A stretch of DNA of 50,963 bases from Elusimicrobiota bacterium. Lineage in GTDB: Bacteria > Elusimicrobiota > Elusimicrobia > UBA1565. The position numbers were made by a program, and so were the translations under genes. Shown one piece after another: positions 30,003 to 38,632 of this stretch. The DNA lies in the NCBI GenBank assembly GCA_016196755.1, contig JACPXC010000066.1, positions 1 through 50,963 on the forward strand. Reading direction: 5' to 3'. The number at the start of each line of letters is the position of its first letter. Position 1 is the first letter of the stretch. The notes beneath the pieces are model-generated. The model was not told where the DNA came from and made no database searches. It worked only from the letters and a program-made list of their open reading frames with translations.

Positions 30003-31605
30003 GGACGCGGTCTTCTACGAGGTCCCGGTCAAGTCGTTCTACGACTCGAGCGGCGACGGTTTGGGCGACATCAAGGGCCTGAGCGAGAAGCTCGACTACC
30101 TCCAACGCCTGGAGGTCGACTGCCTCTGGCTGCTGCCGATCTATCCCTCCCCGCTCAAGGACGACGGCTACGACATCTCGGACTTCACGGCGGTGCGCGC
30201 CGACTGCGGCACGCTGGCCGACTTCGACCAGCTAATCGCCGAGGCCCACAAGCGCAACCTCAGGGTCATCTGCGACCTCGTGCTCAATCACACCTCCGAC
30301 CAGCACCCCTGGTTCCAGGCCGCGCGCCGGCCGGGCAGCGCCAAGCGCGACTGGTACGTCTGGTCCGACGACGACCAGCGCTACAAGGGCGCCCGAGTCA
30401 TCTTCACCGACAGCGAGCTCTCCAACTGGACCTGGGACCCTCTGGCTAAGGCCTACTACTGGCACAGGTTCTTCAGCCACCAGCCCGACCTCAACTACGA
30501 CAACCCCGAGGTGCGCGCCGCGATGCTCGATGTCGTGCGCTTCTGGCTGGGCCGCGGGCTCGACGGCTTCCGGGTCGACGCCGTGCCCTACCTCTTCGAG
30601 CGCGAGGGCACCTCCTGCGAGAACCTCCCCGAGACCCACGCCTTCTGCAAGGAGTTGCGCGCCCTGGTAGACAAGGAGTTCCCCGGACGCCTGCTCCTGG
30701 CCGAGGCCAACCAGCGACCCGAGGACCTCTGCGCCTACTTCGGGCAGGGCGACGAGTTCCATATGGCCTTCCAGTTCGCGCTGATGCCCCGAATCTTCAT
30801 CTCCCTGCGCCGCGAGGACCGCGCCCCCATCGTCGAGGTCCTGCACGGCACTCCCGCCATCCCCGACACCTGCCAGTGGGCGCTGTTCTTGCGCAACCAC
30901 GACGAGTTGACCCTCGAGATGGTCACCGACGAGGAGCGCGAGTATCTGCTCAAGGAGTACGCTAACGACCCGCGCATGAAGGTCAACATCGGCATCCGCC
31001 GCCGGCTTGCCCCGCTCGTCGAGTTCGGCCGTCGGCGGCTGGAGCTCTTGGCCTCCCTCATCATGTCCTTGCCGGGCAGCCCGGTGCTCTACTACGGAGA
31101 CGAGATCGGGATGGGCGACAACATCTACCTGGGCGACCGCAACGGCGTGCGCACGCCCATGCAGTGGAACGCGGACCGCAACGCCGGCTTCTCGCGCTGC
31201 GAGTCGGAGCGCTGCTTCGCCACGCCGATCGTCAACCCGCGCGCCCCCTACCAGGCGGTCAACGTCGAGAGCCAGGAGCAAACCCCGAACTCGTTCTTGA
31301 GCTGGATGAAGCGCATCATCGACCTACGCCGCCGCCACAAGGTATTCGGCCGCGGCTCGATCGAGATCCTGGAGCCCGAGAACCGACGCATCTTCGCCTT
31401 CCTGCGCGTCTTCGAGGACCAGCACATCCTCGTGGTGGCGAACTTCTCGCGCTTCGCCCAACCGGTGGGGCTGAACCTGCCGGCGTACAAGAACTGGACC
31501 CCCATCGAGATGTTCGGCCACACGAAGTTCCCGCCCGTGGGCGAGGGGGCATACCCGTTGTCCCTCGGGCCGCACAACTTCTATTGGTTCAAGTTGGAGC
31601 GATAA
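29983..31605 (+). CDS. treS: Trehalose synthase (maltose-trehalose isomerase)
   Basis: The 540-residue GH13 enzyme interconverts maltose and trehalose. It opens [20 protein letters not shown] and keeps the GH13 catalytic triad: D199 in DGFRVD, E241 in LLAEAN and D307 in NHDEL. The sequence after D307 (TLEMVTDEE, then [17 protein letters not shown]) is specific to TreS. It has no fused maltokinase domain, so a Pep2-type partner, if any, is elsewhere. Its ATG lies inside otsA, and its stop is 4 bases from the stop of the convergent otsB. Confidence 0.92.
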   Translation: MSTLWYKDAVFYEVPVKSFYDSSGDGLGDIKGLSEKLDYLQRLEVDCLWLLPIYPSPLKDDGYDISDFTAVRADCGTLADFDQLIAEAHKRNLRVICDLVLNHTSDQHPWFQAARRPGSAKRDWYVWSDDDQRYKGARVIFTDSELSNWTWDPLAKAYYWHRFFSHQPDLNYDNPEVRAAMLDVVRFWLGRGLDGFRVDAVPYLFEREGTSCENLPETHAFCKELRALVDKEFPGRLLLAEANQRPEDLCAYFGQGDEFHMAFQFALMPRIFISLRREDRAPIVEVLHGTPAIPDTCQWALFLRNHDELTLEMVTDEEREYLLKEYANDPRMKVNIGIRRRLAPLVEFGRRRLELLASLIMSLPGSPVLYYGDEIGMGDNIYLGDRNGVRTPMQWNADRNAGFSRCESERCFATPIVNPRAPYQAVNVESQEQTPNSFLSWMKRIIDLRRRHKVFGRGSIEILEPENRRIFAFLRVFEDQHILVVANFSRFAQPVGLNLPAYKNWTPIEMFGHTKFPPVGEGAYPLSLGPHNFYWFKLER

Positions 31606-31609
31606 GCGA

Positions 31610-32347
31610 CTAGTCTGCCTTGGCGAGCCGCTCCAACAGCCTCGCCACGACCTTCGTATCCCGCGCCCGCCAGCGCGCCTTAGACGCTCCTTGCCCGACC
31701 TTCACGCAGAGCGCCCGCGCCCCGAGGGTGCGGAACCCCTCTTCATCATTAGTGTCGTCGCCGATGAAGACGGTCACCGCGCCGGGGGCGAGCCGCCGGC
31801 GTGTCAGCATGATGGCGTCGCCCTTGTCCCACGGCAGGCGGGTGCGGATCTCGAAGACCTTCTTGCCGGGGGCCAGGCGCAGGGTCGGCTCCTCGCGCAT
31901 GCAGTCCATGAGGCTGGCCCCCAGGCCCAGCGCGGCGGTCGGACTGCGCACGGCGCGCACGTGGACGCTCAACGACCAGACCTTGTCCTCGACCCAGGCG
32001 CCAGGGACCGTCGCGGCCAGTGCCGAGGCCCGCCGGACGACGCGCCTCAGCGCGGCGCGCAGGGGAGGGAGGCCGGGATGGCGCCAACGCAGGCCCGGGC
32101 CGGCCACGTCTAGGCCGTGGTTGCCCGCGTAGATGAGCTCGGGCAGGCCGACCTTGGGCTGGAGGGTGGAGAGGGCGCGTCCGCTGGCTATGGCGACCAG
32201 GACGTCGGGGCGCGCGGCCAGGCGCTCGAGGGCGCGGCGCGCGGCGGCGGGCAGGCGGGCCCGCTCCGGGCGGGGGGCCAGCGGCGCAAGCGTGCCGTCG
32301 AAGTCGACCGCCACGAACAGGCGATAGCCGCCCCAGGCCCGGCTCAT
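31610..32347 (-). CDS. otsB: Trehalose-6-phosphate phosphatase
   Basis: The 245-residue HAD-family phosphatase removes phosphate from trehalose-6-phosphate. Motif I is FVAVDFDGTLAPL (Asp pair at about 14-16), motif II is the Ser in AIASGRA, and the last motif is FIGDDTNDEEGF. A cap-type insertion with a basic strip (KKVFEIRTRLPWDKGDA) fits the OtsB family. It completes the otsA-otsB route although it lies on the opposite strand from otsA. Its ATG overlaps the mgtE stop as ATGA, so it is translated with mgtE. Confidence 0.9.
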   Translation of the reverse strand: MSRAWGGYRLFVAVDFDGTLAPLAPRPERARLPAAARRALERLAARPDVLVAIASGRALSTLQPKVGLPELIYAGNHGLDVAGPGLRWRHPGLPPLRAALRRVVRRASALAATVPGAWVEDKVWSLSVHVRAVRSPTAALGLGASLMDCMREEPTLRLAPGKKVFEIRTRLPWDKGDAIMLTRRRLAPGAVTVFIGDDTNDEEGFRTLGARALCVKVGQGASKARWRARDTKVVARLLERLAKAD

Positions 32348-33705
32348 CTCAGCAGGACGGTAGCCACGGTCAGGTAGGTCGTCGTGCTCACCATGTCGGC
32401 GATGCAGGTGATGAGCGGGGCGGTGGCCGTGGCGGGGTCGATCTTGAGGCGGTGGAACACGAACGGCTCGAAGGAGCCGATGGCCGCGGCCGTCGTCGTC
32501 GAGACGGCCATGCCGATGCCGATCACGGCGCTAAAGCCGAGGCCCAAGGTCGAGCCGTAGATCATATAGGAGACCCCGGCCATCACGCAGCCGTAAAACG
32601 AGCCGAGCAGCGCGCCGACACAGGTCTCCTTGAAGCAGACCCGGCTCATGTCGGACATCTCGACCTCGCCGGTGGCCATGCCGCGCACGATGATCGTGGC
32701 GGTCTGCGCCCCGACGTTGCCGCCCATCGCCGCGATCAGAGGCATGAAGGAGGCCAGGGCGATGACGTGCGTGAGCACCGGCTCATAGTGCTGGATGATC
32801 CGCGAGACCAGGATATAGCCCGCGCAGGTAGCCAACAACCAGGGCGAGCGCACCCAGGTCATGCGCCAGACCGGCTCGTCGAGCAGGCCCGCCCGCGTGC
32901 CGGCCATCTTGGCGATGTCCTCCTCGGTCTCCTCGGCGGCGACCTCGTCCATGTCGGCGTCGAGCACGACGCCGAGGATGCGTCGGTCGCGGTCGACCAC
33001 CGCCGCGCAGGGCAGTCGGTAGCGGTGGAAGATGCGCGCCGCCTCCTCCCGGTCGAGCTCGGGGAGCATGGCCTGGGCCTGCGCGTCCACGAGCTCGCCG
33101 ACCGGCATATCGGCGGGCGCTACGACCAGCTCCTTGAGCGTGACGGTCCCCAGGAAGCGGTCCCCGGTGTCGACGGCAAATAGCACGTCGAGGTAGGTGT
33201 TCTCGATGAGCCGCAGGCGGGTCGAGGCCGACACGCGCGAGAGCGCCTCGCGGCAGGTCCAACGCGGCGAGACCGTCAGGTAGCGGGTGCGCATCAGCGC
33301 CCCGACCGACTCCTCGGGGTAGGAGGCCACCTCGGCCGCGCGCGCGCCGCCCGAGCCCTTGCGCAGGATGGCGTCGAGCTGGCGCACCAGGGGCTTGGGC
33401 AGTCCGCGCAGGATGCGGCCGGTCTCGGCGGGGTCGAGGTCGGCCACCAGCTCCTCGACGTCCGGGACCTTCAACGCGCCCAGGAGCTCCTCCTGGTGCG
33501 CGGGGTCGAGCTCCTCGAAGAGCTGCAGGGAGCGCTGACGCGGCATGAGGCGGAACAACACCGGGCGCTCCTCGCGGTCGAAGTGGTCCCAGCCGTCGAC
33601 GAGGTCGACCGGGCTTATCTCCTTTAACGCGGTCCGCAGGGAGACGAACTCCTTAGCGGCCAGGAGCTCCTTCAAGTCGGAGAGGTACATCTGGATGAGC
33701 CGCAC
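32344..33705 (-). CDS. mgtE: Magnesium transporter MgtE
   Basis: The 453-residue protein has the MgtE layout: an N-terminal superhelical domain (about 1-125), a CBS-pair domain (about 130-260, with SVGALMRTRYLTVSP), a plug helix, and five transmembrane helices (about 285-453) with MAAMGGNVGAQTAT-type pore motif (PLIAAMGGNVGAQTATII). It conducts Mg2+ into the cell. The start is a GTG; an in-frame ATG lies at 33690. Co-transcription with otsB would link Mg2+ supply with trehalose synthesis, since OtsB needs Mg2+; this link is inference. Confidence 0.93.
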   Translation of the reverse strand: MRLIQMYLSDLKELLAAKEFVSLRTALKEISPVDLVDGWDHFDREERPVLFRLMPRQRSLQLFEELDPAHQEELLGALKVPDVEELVADLDPAETGRILRGLPKPLVRQLDAILRKGSGGARAAEVASYPEESVGALMRTRYLTVSPRWTCREALSRVSASTRLRLIENTYLDVLFAVDTGDRFLGTVTLKELVVAPADMPVGELVDAQAQAMLPELDREEAARIFHRYRLPCAAVVDRDRRILGVVLDADMDEVAAEETEEDIAKMAGTRAGLLDEPVWRMTWVRSPWLLATCAGYILVSRIIQHYEPVLTHVIALASFMPLIAAMGGNVGAQTATIIVRGMATGEVEMSDMSRVCFKETCVGALLGSFYGCVMAGVSYMIYGSTLGLGFSAVIGIGMAVSTTTAAAIGSFEPFVFHRLKIDPATATAPLITCIADMVSTTTYLTVATVLLR

Positions 33706-33757
33706 GGAGGCATCATACCAAACGCGCCGAAGGGCCCCTCCCGTCGAGGGATGACTT

Positions 33758-33766
33758 TGATATAAT
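33758..33766 (+). promoter_or_regulatory. Extended -10 promoter
   Basis: TGATATAAT is a perfect extended -10 (TGN-TATAAT) 34 bases before the ATG at 33800. No good -35 is seen 17 bp upstream, as is common for extended -10 promoters. Confidence 0.6.
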
Positions 33767-33799
33767 GTCCTTTGGACGGGAATGTATCATGGGGGCCGC

Positions 33800-34732
33800 A
33801 TGAAGGTAGGCGTCATCGGCGGGTCGGGCTTCATCGGGTCGCACGTGGTCGACAAGCTCGTCGACGCCGGCCACGACGTCACGGTCTTCGACATCATGAA
33901 CCCGCATCGCTCGGACGTCCGCCACATCATGGCCGACATCCTCGACCCCGGCCGCACAACCCTGGCCTTGGCCGGCGAGTACGACGCGATCTACCTCCTG
34001 GCCGCGGTGGCCAACGTCAACGACGTCTACCACATCCCGGTCGAGTCGGTGCAGACCAACGTCATGGCGGTCGCCAACGTCCTCGAGGCCTCGCGGCGCA
34101 CCGGCGCCAAGCGCGTCATCCTGGCCTCCACGGCCTGGGTGTACGGGATGTCCGACCGGCCCGAGGTCGACGAGGAGACCCCCCTCTCGGTCAACTCGGT
34201 CAACCACGTCTACACCGCCTCGAAGGTCTCGGCCGAGATGCTCTGCCACTCCTACTCGAAGCTCTACAAGCTCGACACCACGATCCTGCGCTACGGCATC
34301 CCCTACGGCCCGCGCGCGCGCATGGGCACGGTGCTCGCCACCTTCGTCAACCGGGCGATGCGCGGCCAGCCGATCGTCATCCAGGGCGACGGCTCGCAGT
34401 GGCGCAGCTTCGTCTACGTCGAGGATTTGGCGCTGGGCAACGTCGCGGCCCTGCAGGACGCCGCCAAGAACGAGACCTTCAACCTCGAAGGCACCGAGCG
34501 CACCACCATCCGCCAGATCGCCGACAAGGTCCAGGAGTTCTTCCCGCATGCCGACATCCGCTACGTCGACGCCCGCGCCGGGGACCTGGCGCCGAAGATC
34601 GTCTCCAACAAGAAGGCCTTCGCGCGCCTGGGCTGGAAGCCCACGGTAGCCTTCAACGACGGGGCCGAGGCCTACATCCGCTGGGCCCAGCGCAGCCTCG
34701 AGGCTCAGAAGAAGCCGGCCCTGGCCGTCTAG
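33800..34732 (+). CDS. NAD-dependent epimerase/dehydratase (extended SDR)
   Basis: The 310-residue protein starts with the Rossmann motif VGVIGGSGFIGSHVV. The extended-SDR active site is present: Ser/Thr in LASTAWVYG, and Tyr-x-x-x-Lys in YTASKVSAE. RYGIPYGPRAR and the sugar-side motif WRSFVYVEDLA fit UDP-glucose 4-epimerase and dTDP-glucose 4,6-dehydratase relatives. It should change a nucleotide sugar, which one is unknown. I prefer the ATG at 33800 (GGGGG 4 nt upstream) over one at 33782 because the motif then starts at the N-terminus. It lies next to surface-glycolipid genes, but convergent with them. Confidence 0.85.
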   Translation: MKVGVIGGSGFIGSHVVDKLVDAGHDVTVFDIMNPHRSDVRHIMADILDPGRTTLALAGEYDAIYLLAAVANVNDVYHIPVESVQTNVMAVANVLEASRRTGAKRVILASTAWVYGMSDRPEVDEETPLSVNSVNHVYTASKVSAEMLCHSYSKLYKLDTTILRYGIPYGPRARMGTVLATFVNRAMRGQPIVIQGDGSQWRSFVYVEDLALGNVAALQDAAKNETFNLEGTERTTIRQIADKVQEFFPHADIRYVDARAGDLAPKIVSNKKAFARLGWKPTVAFNDGAEAYIRWAQRSLEAQKKPALAV

Positions 34733-34768
34733 GCCGGGCGCCTTCATAACCCCATCGAAGCCCGGCAC

Positions 34769-34787
34769 AGCGGGGCTCCGCCCCGCT
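34769..34787. terminator. Convergent-end terminator hairpin
   Basis: A 7-bp GC stem (AGCGGGG at 34769-34775 with CCCCGCT at 34781-34787, 5-nt loop) lies between the stops of the epimerase (34732) and the MFS gene (34786), including the last bases of the latter. It could end transcription both ways. Confidence 0.5.
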
Positions 34788-35892
34788 AGAGCAGCCAGGC
34801 GGCGAGGCCGGCCAAGAGGCAGGCGGCCGGCAGGAGCGCCGCGGCCGACGGCGAGGCCGCCTCGGCCGTCCAGCCCATGGCCTGGTGGCCCAGGCCGAGA
34901 GCCACGACCATCAACGCGTAGACGAAGGCCAAGGACTCGCGCAGGCGCGCCCCGCGCTCGACCGACACCCGCGTGATGAGCAGCGGGAACAGCGGCCCGA
35001 AGAGGGCCCCCGCCAGCCAGAACCCCCAGGGGCTTCCGGAAGCCCCAAGCAGGGTCCCCGCGGCCCCGCCGACGAGCCCCAGGGGCACGAGGACGCGCTC
35101 GGCGCCCGGCCGGACGAAGGCGGCCGAGGCAACGCGGCCGGCGGCCAGGGCCAGGAAGAAGCCGCTCAAGACCCGGCCCGCTTCGGGCAAGCCCATGCCC
35201 TTGGCCGTGAGGATGGCGACCATCCACATCGAGGTCAGGACCTCGCCGAGGACGTAGAGCGCCACGACGGAGGCCAGCCGCCATGGCGCCCCCGCCGGCG
35301 CGGCGGCGTCCGTTCCCAAAGCCGCGGCGCGGCCCCCGGGCAGGACGGCCGTGGCCGCCAGGAGCAGGGCCGGCAGGAGCGCCGGCGCGGCGAGCAGGGC
35401 CATCGGCCCGCCGCCGGCGCGCTCGACGGCGGCGACGTAGAGCGGCGGGAAAACGCAGCTGATCCCGTAGAAGACATGCAGGAGGCTGACCACGCGCGCC
35501 CGGCTGGAGGCCGGCGTGGCGCGCATGACGAGCAGGTTCGAGCCCATCCCCAGCCCGCCGTTGCCGGCCCCCCAGAGCAGGCCCGAGACCGCCAGCGTGC
35601 CGAGCCCGGGAGCGGCCGCCGCCAGCAGCATGGCCGCGGCCTGCAGTCCCGCGGCCAGCGCCACCACCGCGCGGTCGCTGAGCCCCGAGAGCGCCCGCAG
35701 CGCCAGCAGGTTGAAGGCCAAGGAGCCCACGCTGCCTGCGGTCAAGAACGTCGAGAGCCGGCCGTAACCCGAGGCGAAGCGCTCGGCCAAGAGCGGCAGC
35801 GCCGGGGCGCGCAGGCTGTCGCAGAGCGAGGAGACGACGAGGCAGCCGAAGCCCAGGACTAGGAGACGGACGGCGTCTCGCGATTGTGCCAT
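34786..35892 (-). CDS. MFS permease, last gene of glycolipid operon
   Basis: The 368-residue protein has about eleven to twelve hydrophobic helices with a central break (about 175-190), as in major facilitator permeases. Motifs such as SSLCDSLRAPALPLLAERF and GAGNGGLGMGSNLLVMRAT fit MFS families that handle sugars or lipids; no substrate can be assigned. The ATG at 35892 lies within the preceding gene, overlapping its end by 34 bases. It is the fifth gene of the overlapping HpnI-HpnK-EamA-EamA-MFS operon, so it probably moves a product or precursor of that pathway. Confidence 0.75.
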   Translation of the reverse strand: MAQSRDAVRLLVLGFGCLVVSSLCDSLRAPALPLLAERFASGYGRLSTFLTAGSVGSLAFNLLALRALSGLSDRAVVALAAGLQAAAMLLAAAAPGLGTLAVSGLLWGAGNGGLGMGSNLLVMRATPASSRARVVSLLHVFYGISCVFPPLYVAAVERAGGGPMALLAAPALLPALLLAATAVLPGGRAAALGTDAAAPAGAPWRLASVVALYVLGEVLTSMWMVAILTAKGMGLPEAGRVLSGFFLALAAGRVASAAFVRPGAERVLVPLGLVGGAAGTLLGASGSPWGFWLAGALFGPLFPLLITRVSVERGARLRESLAFVYALMVVALGLGHQAMGWTAEAASPSAAALLPAACLLAGLAAWLL

Positions 35893-36266
35893 GAACCGTA
35901 GAGCAGGGCGACCCCGGCGGCGATGAGGACGATGCCGGCCCAGCGCACCGGCCCGACCCGCTCGCCGAGGAAGACCGCGGCGGTCAGCGCCACGAGGATG
36001 TACTCGAGCGCGTTGAGCGGCAAAGCCCAGCTCACTTCCGACCAGGACAGCACCGCCAGCCACAGGAGATAGTTGGCCAGCTCGAGGAGTATCCCGCCGA
36101 TGACCCAGGGGTTGGCGACCGCCGCGGTAAAGAAGGCCCACAGGGAGACGGGGTCGAAGGCCTCGAGCGAGCCCACCGCCTGCATCCCCTTCGAGAGCGC
36201 GACGTTGCCCGCTCCCGCAGCCGCGATGGCCACGAGCATGACGACCAGGACCCTGGCCTTCACCAT
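35859..36266 (-). CDS. 4-TM EamA/ArnF-like protein (second of pair)
   Basis: This 135-residue protein has four hydrophobic helices. It shares with its neighbour the pattern SKGMQAVG...P, then ANYLLWLAVLSWSEVSWALP, LNALEYILV, FLGERV and GIVLIAAGVALLYGSWH. This is a half-size DMT fold, as in the ArnE/ArnF heterodimer that flips undecaprenyl-phosphate-aminoarabinose. The two tandem genes may likewise form a heterodimer. The ATG at 36266 lies inside the end of the upstream gene by 7 bases. Its target lipid is unknown. Confidence 0.7.
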   Translation of the reverse strand: MVKARVLVVMLVAIAAAGAGNVALSKGMQAVGSLEAFDPVSLWAFFTAAVANPWVIGGILLELANYLLWLAVLSWSEVSWALPLNALEYILVALTAAVFLGERVGPVRWAGIVLIAAGVALLYGSWHNRETPSVS

Positions 36267-36634
36267 GAGCCCATCACGCAGGCCACCCCGCCCGAGATGA
36301 GGCCGATTCCCAGCCAGCGCCGGACGGCCACGCGCTCCTTGAGCCACCAGGCCGCCAAGCCCGCGGTGACCGCGTACTCGACCGCGTTCATCGGCAGCGC
36401 CCAGCTGACGTCGGCCCAGGACAGGACGATGAGCCAGAGCATGAAGTTGGCCATCCCGGCCATGAGGCCCAGGAGCACCCACTTGTTAGAGACGGCTCCG
36501 AGCCCGTAGCGGAGGAGCGGCCCCGGGCGGCAGTCCTCGAGCGGGCCCATCGCCTGCATGCCGCGGCTGGTCAGGACGTTGGAGAGGCTCGAGGCCAGCA
36601 CGGCGATCCAGATGAAGACGGTGGCGCGGATCAA
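36260..36634 (-). CDS. 4-TM EamA/ArnE-like protein (first of pair)
   Basis: This 124-residue protein has four hydrophobic helices and is a paralogue of the next gene: SRGMQAMGPLED, MANFMLWLIVLSWADVSWALP, MNAVEYAV and WLKERVAVRRWLGIGLI line up closely with it. The shared WSxVSWALPxNAxEY is a DMT-type hinge. It starts with TTG, overlapping the deacetylase TGA stop as TTGA. Half-size DMT pairs usually form heterodimers, here probably flipping a deacetylated glycolipid; that step is inference. Confidence 0.7.
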   Translation of the reverse strand: MIRATVFIWIAVLASSLSNVLTSRGMQAMGPLEDCRPGPLLRYGLGAVSNKWVLLGLMAGMANFMLWLIVLSWADVSWALPMNAVEYAVTAGLAAWWLKERVAVRRWLGIGLISGGVACVMGSW

Positions 36635-37467
36635 CGCACGGCCTCGGCGAAAGCCATGCGGCGGGCGCCGGCGCGCTCGAGCGCCTCGCGCACCCGCGGG
36701 GATAGGAGGGCCGCGAGCTCATCGGCGTGGCGGTAGTCCGGCATCTCCTCGGCGAGCACGCCCTTGGTGGCCGTGGCGGGATGACAGTAGACCTCGGCAA
36801 CGCCGTCTCCAAGGCGCGCGGCCACCCGCAGCCAGGCCGCCTCGTCCATCGCGCCGGTCTCGAAGAGGCCGTGGAGCTCGTCGTTGACGGCCAGGCCCGC
36901 CGCGAGGAAGCGCCGCCGCGCCAGCGCCGTCCACGGGGCCATGACGGCCGCCGTCAGCGCCCCGGCGGCGGTCATCCCCCGCCAGGGCTGAGCCGGCACC
37001 CGCACGGCGGGGACTCGGAACTCCGCCGCCAGGCGCGCGGTGATCGCGGCCACGGTCGGGTGGATGTGGAAGTGGTTGTGAGCGTTGACGTGGTCGAAGG
37101 AGAGCCCGGTCCCCGCGAAGCGCTCGAACTGGGCCCGGCACTCGGCCTCGGCCTGCGAGCGCGCTCGCGCCGAGAAGAAGATCGCCGCGCCGATGAAGGC
37201 CATGTCCTCGCGCAGACGGCCGCGCGCGTCGACGAGGTCCGGGATGCGTTCCGGAGTCAGGACCGGCCGGGCGTGGACCAGACAGAGGTGCAGGCCGACC
37301 TTGAGGCCCGGGGCGGCCTTTGCCAGCGCCACGGCCTCCTCCCAGGCGGGGGCCCCGACCATGAGGCTGGCGGCGGTCAGGATGCCGCGCCGGTTGGCCT
37401 CGACGACCGCGGCGTTGACCTCGGGGCTCAAGCCGAAGTCGTCGGCCGTGACGACGAGCTTTGTCAC
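36631..37467 (-). CDS. HpnK-like lipid-linked sugar deacetylase
   Basis: The 278-residue protein is of the YdjC/ChbG/HpnK carbohydrate-deacetylase family. The metal site is LVVTADDFGLSPEVN (D9, D10) and AHNHFHIHP (H130, H132, H134); a further catalytic-looking Asp/His pair lies in YCHPATATKG. In hopanoid producers, HpnK removes the acetyl group from the N-acetylglucosaminyl lipid made by HpnI. The gene follows the HpnI-like gene by a GTGA overlap, as in hopanoid clusters. A different N-acetylhexosaminyl-lipid is an alternative substrate, since no squalene-hopene cyclase is in the window. Confidence 0.8.
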   Translation of the reverse strand: MTKLVVTADDFGLSPEVNAAVVEANRRGILTAASLMVGAPAWEEAVALAKAAPGLKVGLHLCLVHARPVLTPERIPDLVDARGRLREDMAFIGAAIFFSARARSQAEAECRAQFERFAGTGLSFDHVNAHNHFHIHPTVAAITARLAAEFRVPAVRVPAQPWRGMTAAGALTAAVMAPWTALARRRFLAAGLAVNDELHGLFETGAMDEAAWLRVAARLGDGVAEVYCHPATATKGVLAEEMPDYRHADELAALLSPRVREALERAGARRMAFAEAVR

Positions 37468-38594
37468 GGCCCCATCTCGACCATGGTATTGCCCTTGAGA
37501 CGGAAGGCCCGCCCCTTCCAATGCACCGTGCGCCCGGAGAGCGCCGCGAACCACGTGGCGAGGCCCGCCAGGTCTCGCGCAGGCAGCAGCCACAGCGAGC
37601 GCAGGCCGTCGGAGTCGCCCAGCAGGACGGCGTTGACCGCCGCGGTGGCTAGGCGCAGGGCCAAGGTAAGGATGAGCACCGCCGCCCCCTCGAAGCCCCC
37701 GAAGAGCCAGTACAGGAAGGCGAACGGCACGCCGCGCACGGTCCAGGTGAAGAAGAAGCCCGCCGGGCTGGCCGCGCGGGTGTTCTGGTCCCAGTAGACC
37801 TGGTGGCGCCACCAGTCGCGCCACGAGCCCAGGTCGACGCCGGTGCGCGCCACATGGGGGACGAAGGCGATCTTGAGACCGGCCTTGAGGACCGCCACGC
37901 CTAGCTCGAAGTCCTCGACGAGGGTATGGGCCATGGGCTCGAGGCCGCCGATGCGCTCGAGGGTGTCGCGGCGCAGGGCCTGCGACGCCCCGGGGCAGGC
38001 CGGTGAAGCCCCGGTGACGGTGGCGAAGATCATGGCCGGGACGAACTCGACGTTGAGCGACAAGAGCTCCAGACGCTCGAAGACGCCGCGCGGGCGCCAG
38101 GCCCGATAGACCGTACAAGAGACGCCGACGGCGGGGTCGGCCAGCGGAGCGGTGACGGCGCGCAGGTAGCCCGGCTCGAGGCAGACGTCGGCGTCGGAGT
38201 AGACCAGTACCTCGCCGTCGGCGCGCTTGGTGGCGTTTAAGATGTTGCAGAGCCGGCCGTTGGGGCCGGCGCAGGTCTCGTCGAGGACGACCTTCACGCG
38301 GCCGGGGCGGCGCTCCCTCATGCGCTCGGCCAGGGCCAGGGCCGGGTCATCGGGCCTCTGTAGCGCGAAGACGACCTCGTAGTCCGGATAGTCCTGCTCG
38401 AGGGCGCTGGCCATGTTCTCCTCGAGGCCGCTCTCCAGGCCGCACAGCGGCTTTATCAGCGAGACGCGCGGCAGTCGGGAGGGGGCGGGCGCCGCCGGGG
38501 TCCGGCGCATGAACCACCAAACGGCGCCGACCACCAGGAGCCAATAGACGCCTGAGCAGAAGACCGGGACCAGGAGCGGAAACTGCCAGGCCAT
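37464..38594 (-). CDS. HpnI-like membrane glycosyltransferase
   Basis: The 376-residue GT2/GT21-type protein has one N-terminal helix (PLLVPVFCSGVYWLLVVGAV), a cytoplasmic GT-A domain with SLIKPLCGLESGLEENMASA, the DxD-type VYSDADV, and a VEDFEL acceptor motif. The basic WRHQVYWDQ follows, then two or more C-terminal helices. This is the layout of the ceramide-glucosyltransferase-like HpnI family. HpnI adds N-acetylglucosamine to bacteriohopanetetrol in the hopanoid pathway. It is the first of five genes in a fully overlapping operon. The exact acceptor lipid is not established from sequence. Confidence 0.8.
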   Translation of the reverse strand: MAWQFPLLVPVFCSGVYWLLVVGAVWWFMRRTPAAPAPSRLPRVSLIKPLCGLESGLEENMASALEQDYPDYEVVFALQRPDDPALALAERMRERRPGRVKVVLDETCAGPNGRLCNILNATKRADGEVLVYSDADVCLEPGYLRAVTAPLADPAVGVSCTVYRAWRPRGVFERLELLSLNVEFVPAMIFATVTGASPACPGASQALRRDTLERIGGLEPMAHTLVEDFELGVAVLKAGLKIAFVPHVARTGVDLGSWRDWWRHQVYWDQNTRAASPAGFFFTWTVRGVPFAFLYWLFGGFEGAAVLILTLALRLATAAVNAVLLGDSDGLRSLWLLPARDLAGLATWFAALSGRTVHWKGRAFRLKGNTMVEMGP

Positions 38595-38632
38595 CGACGA
38601 GGAAACGATGATAGCAGTTTAGGGGGACGAGC

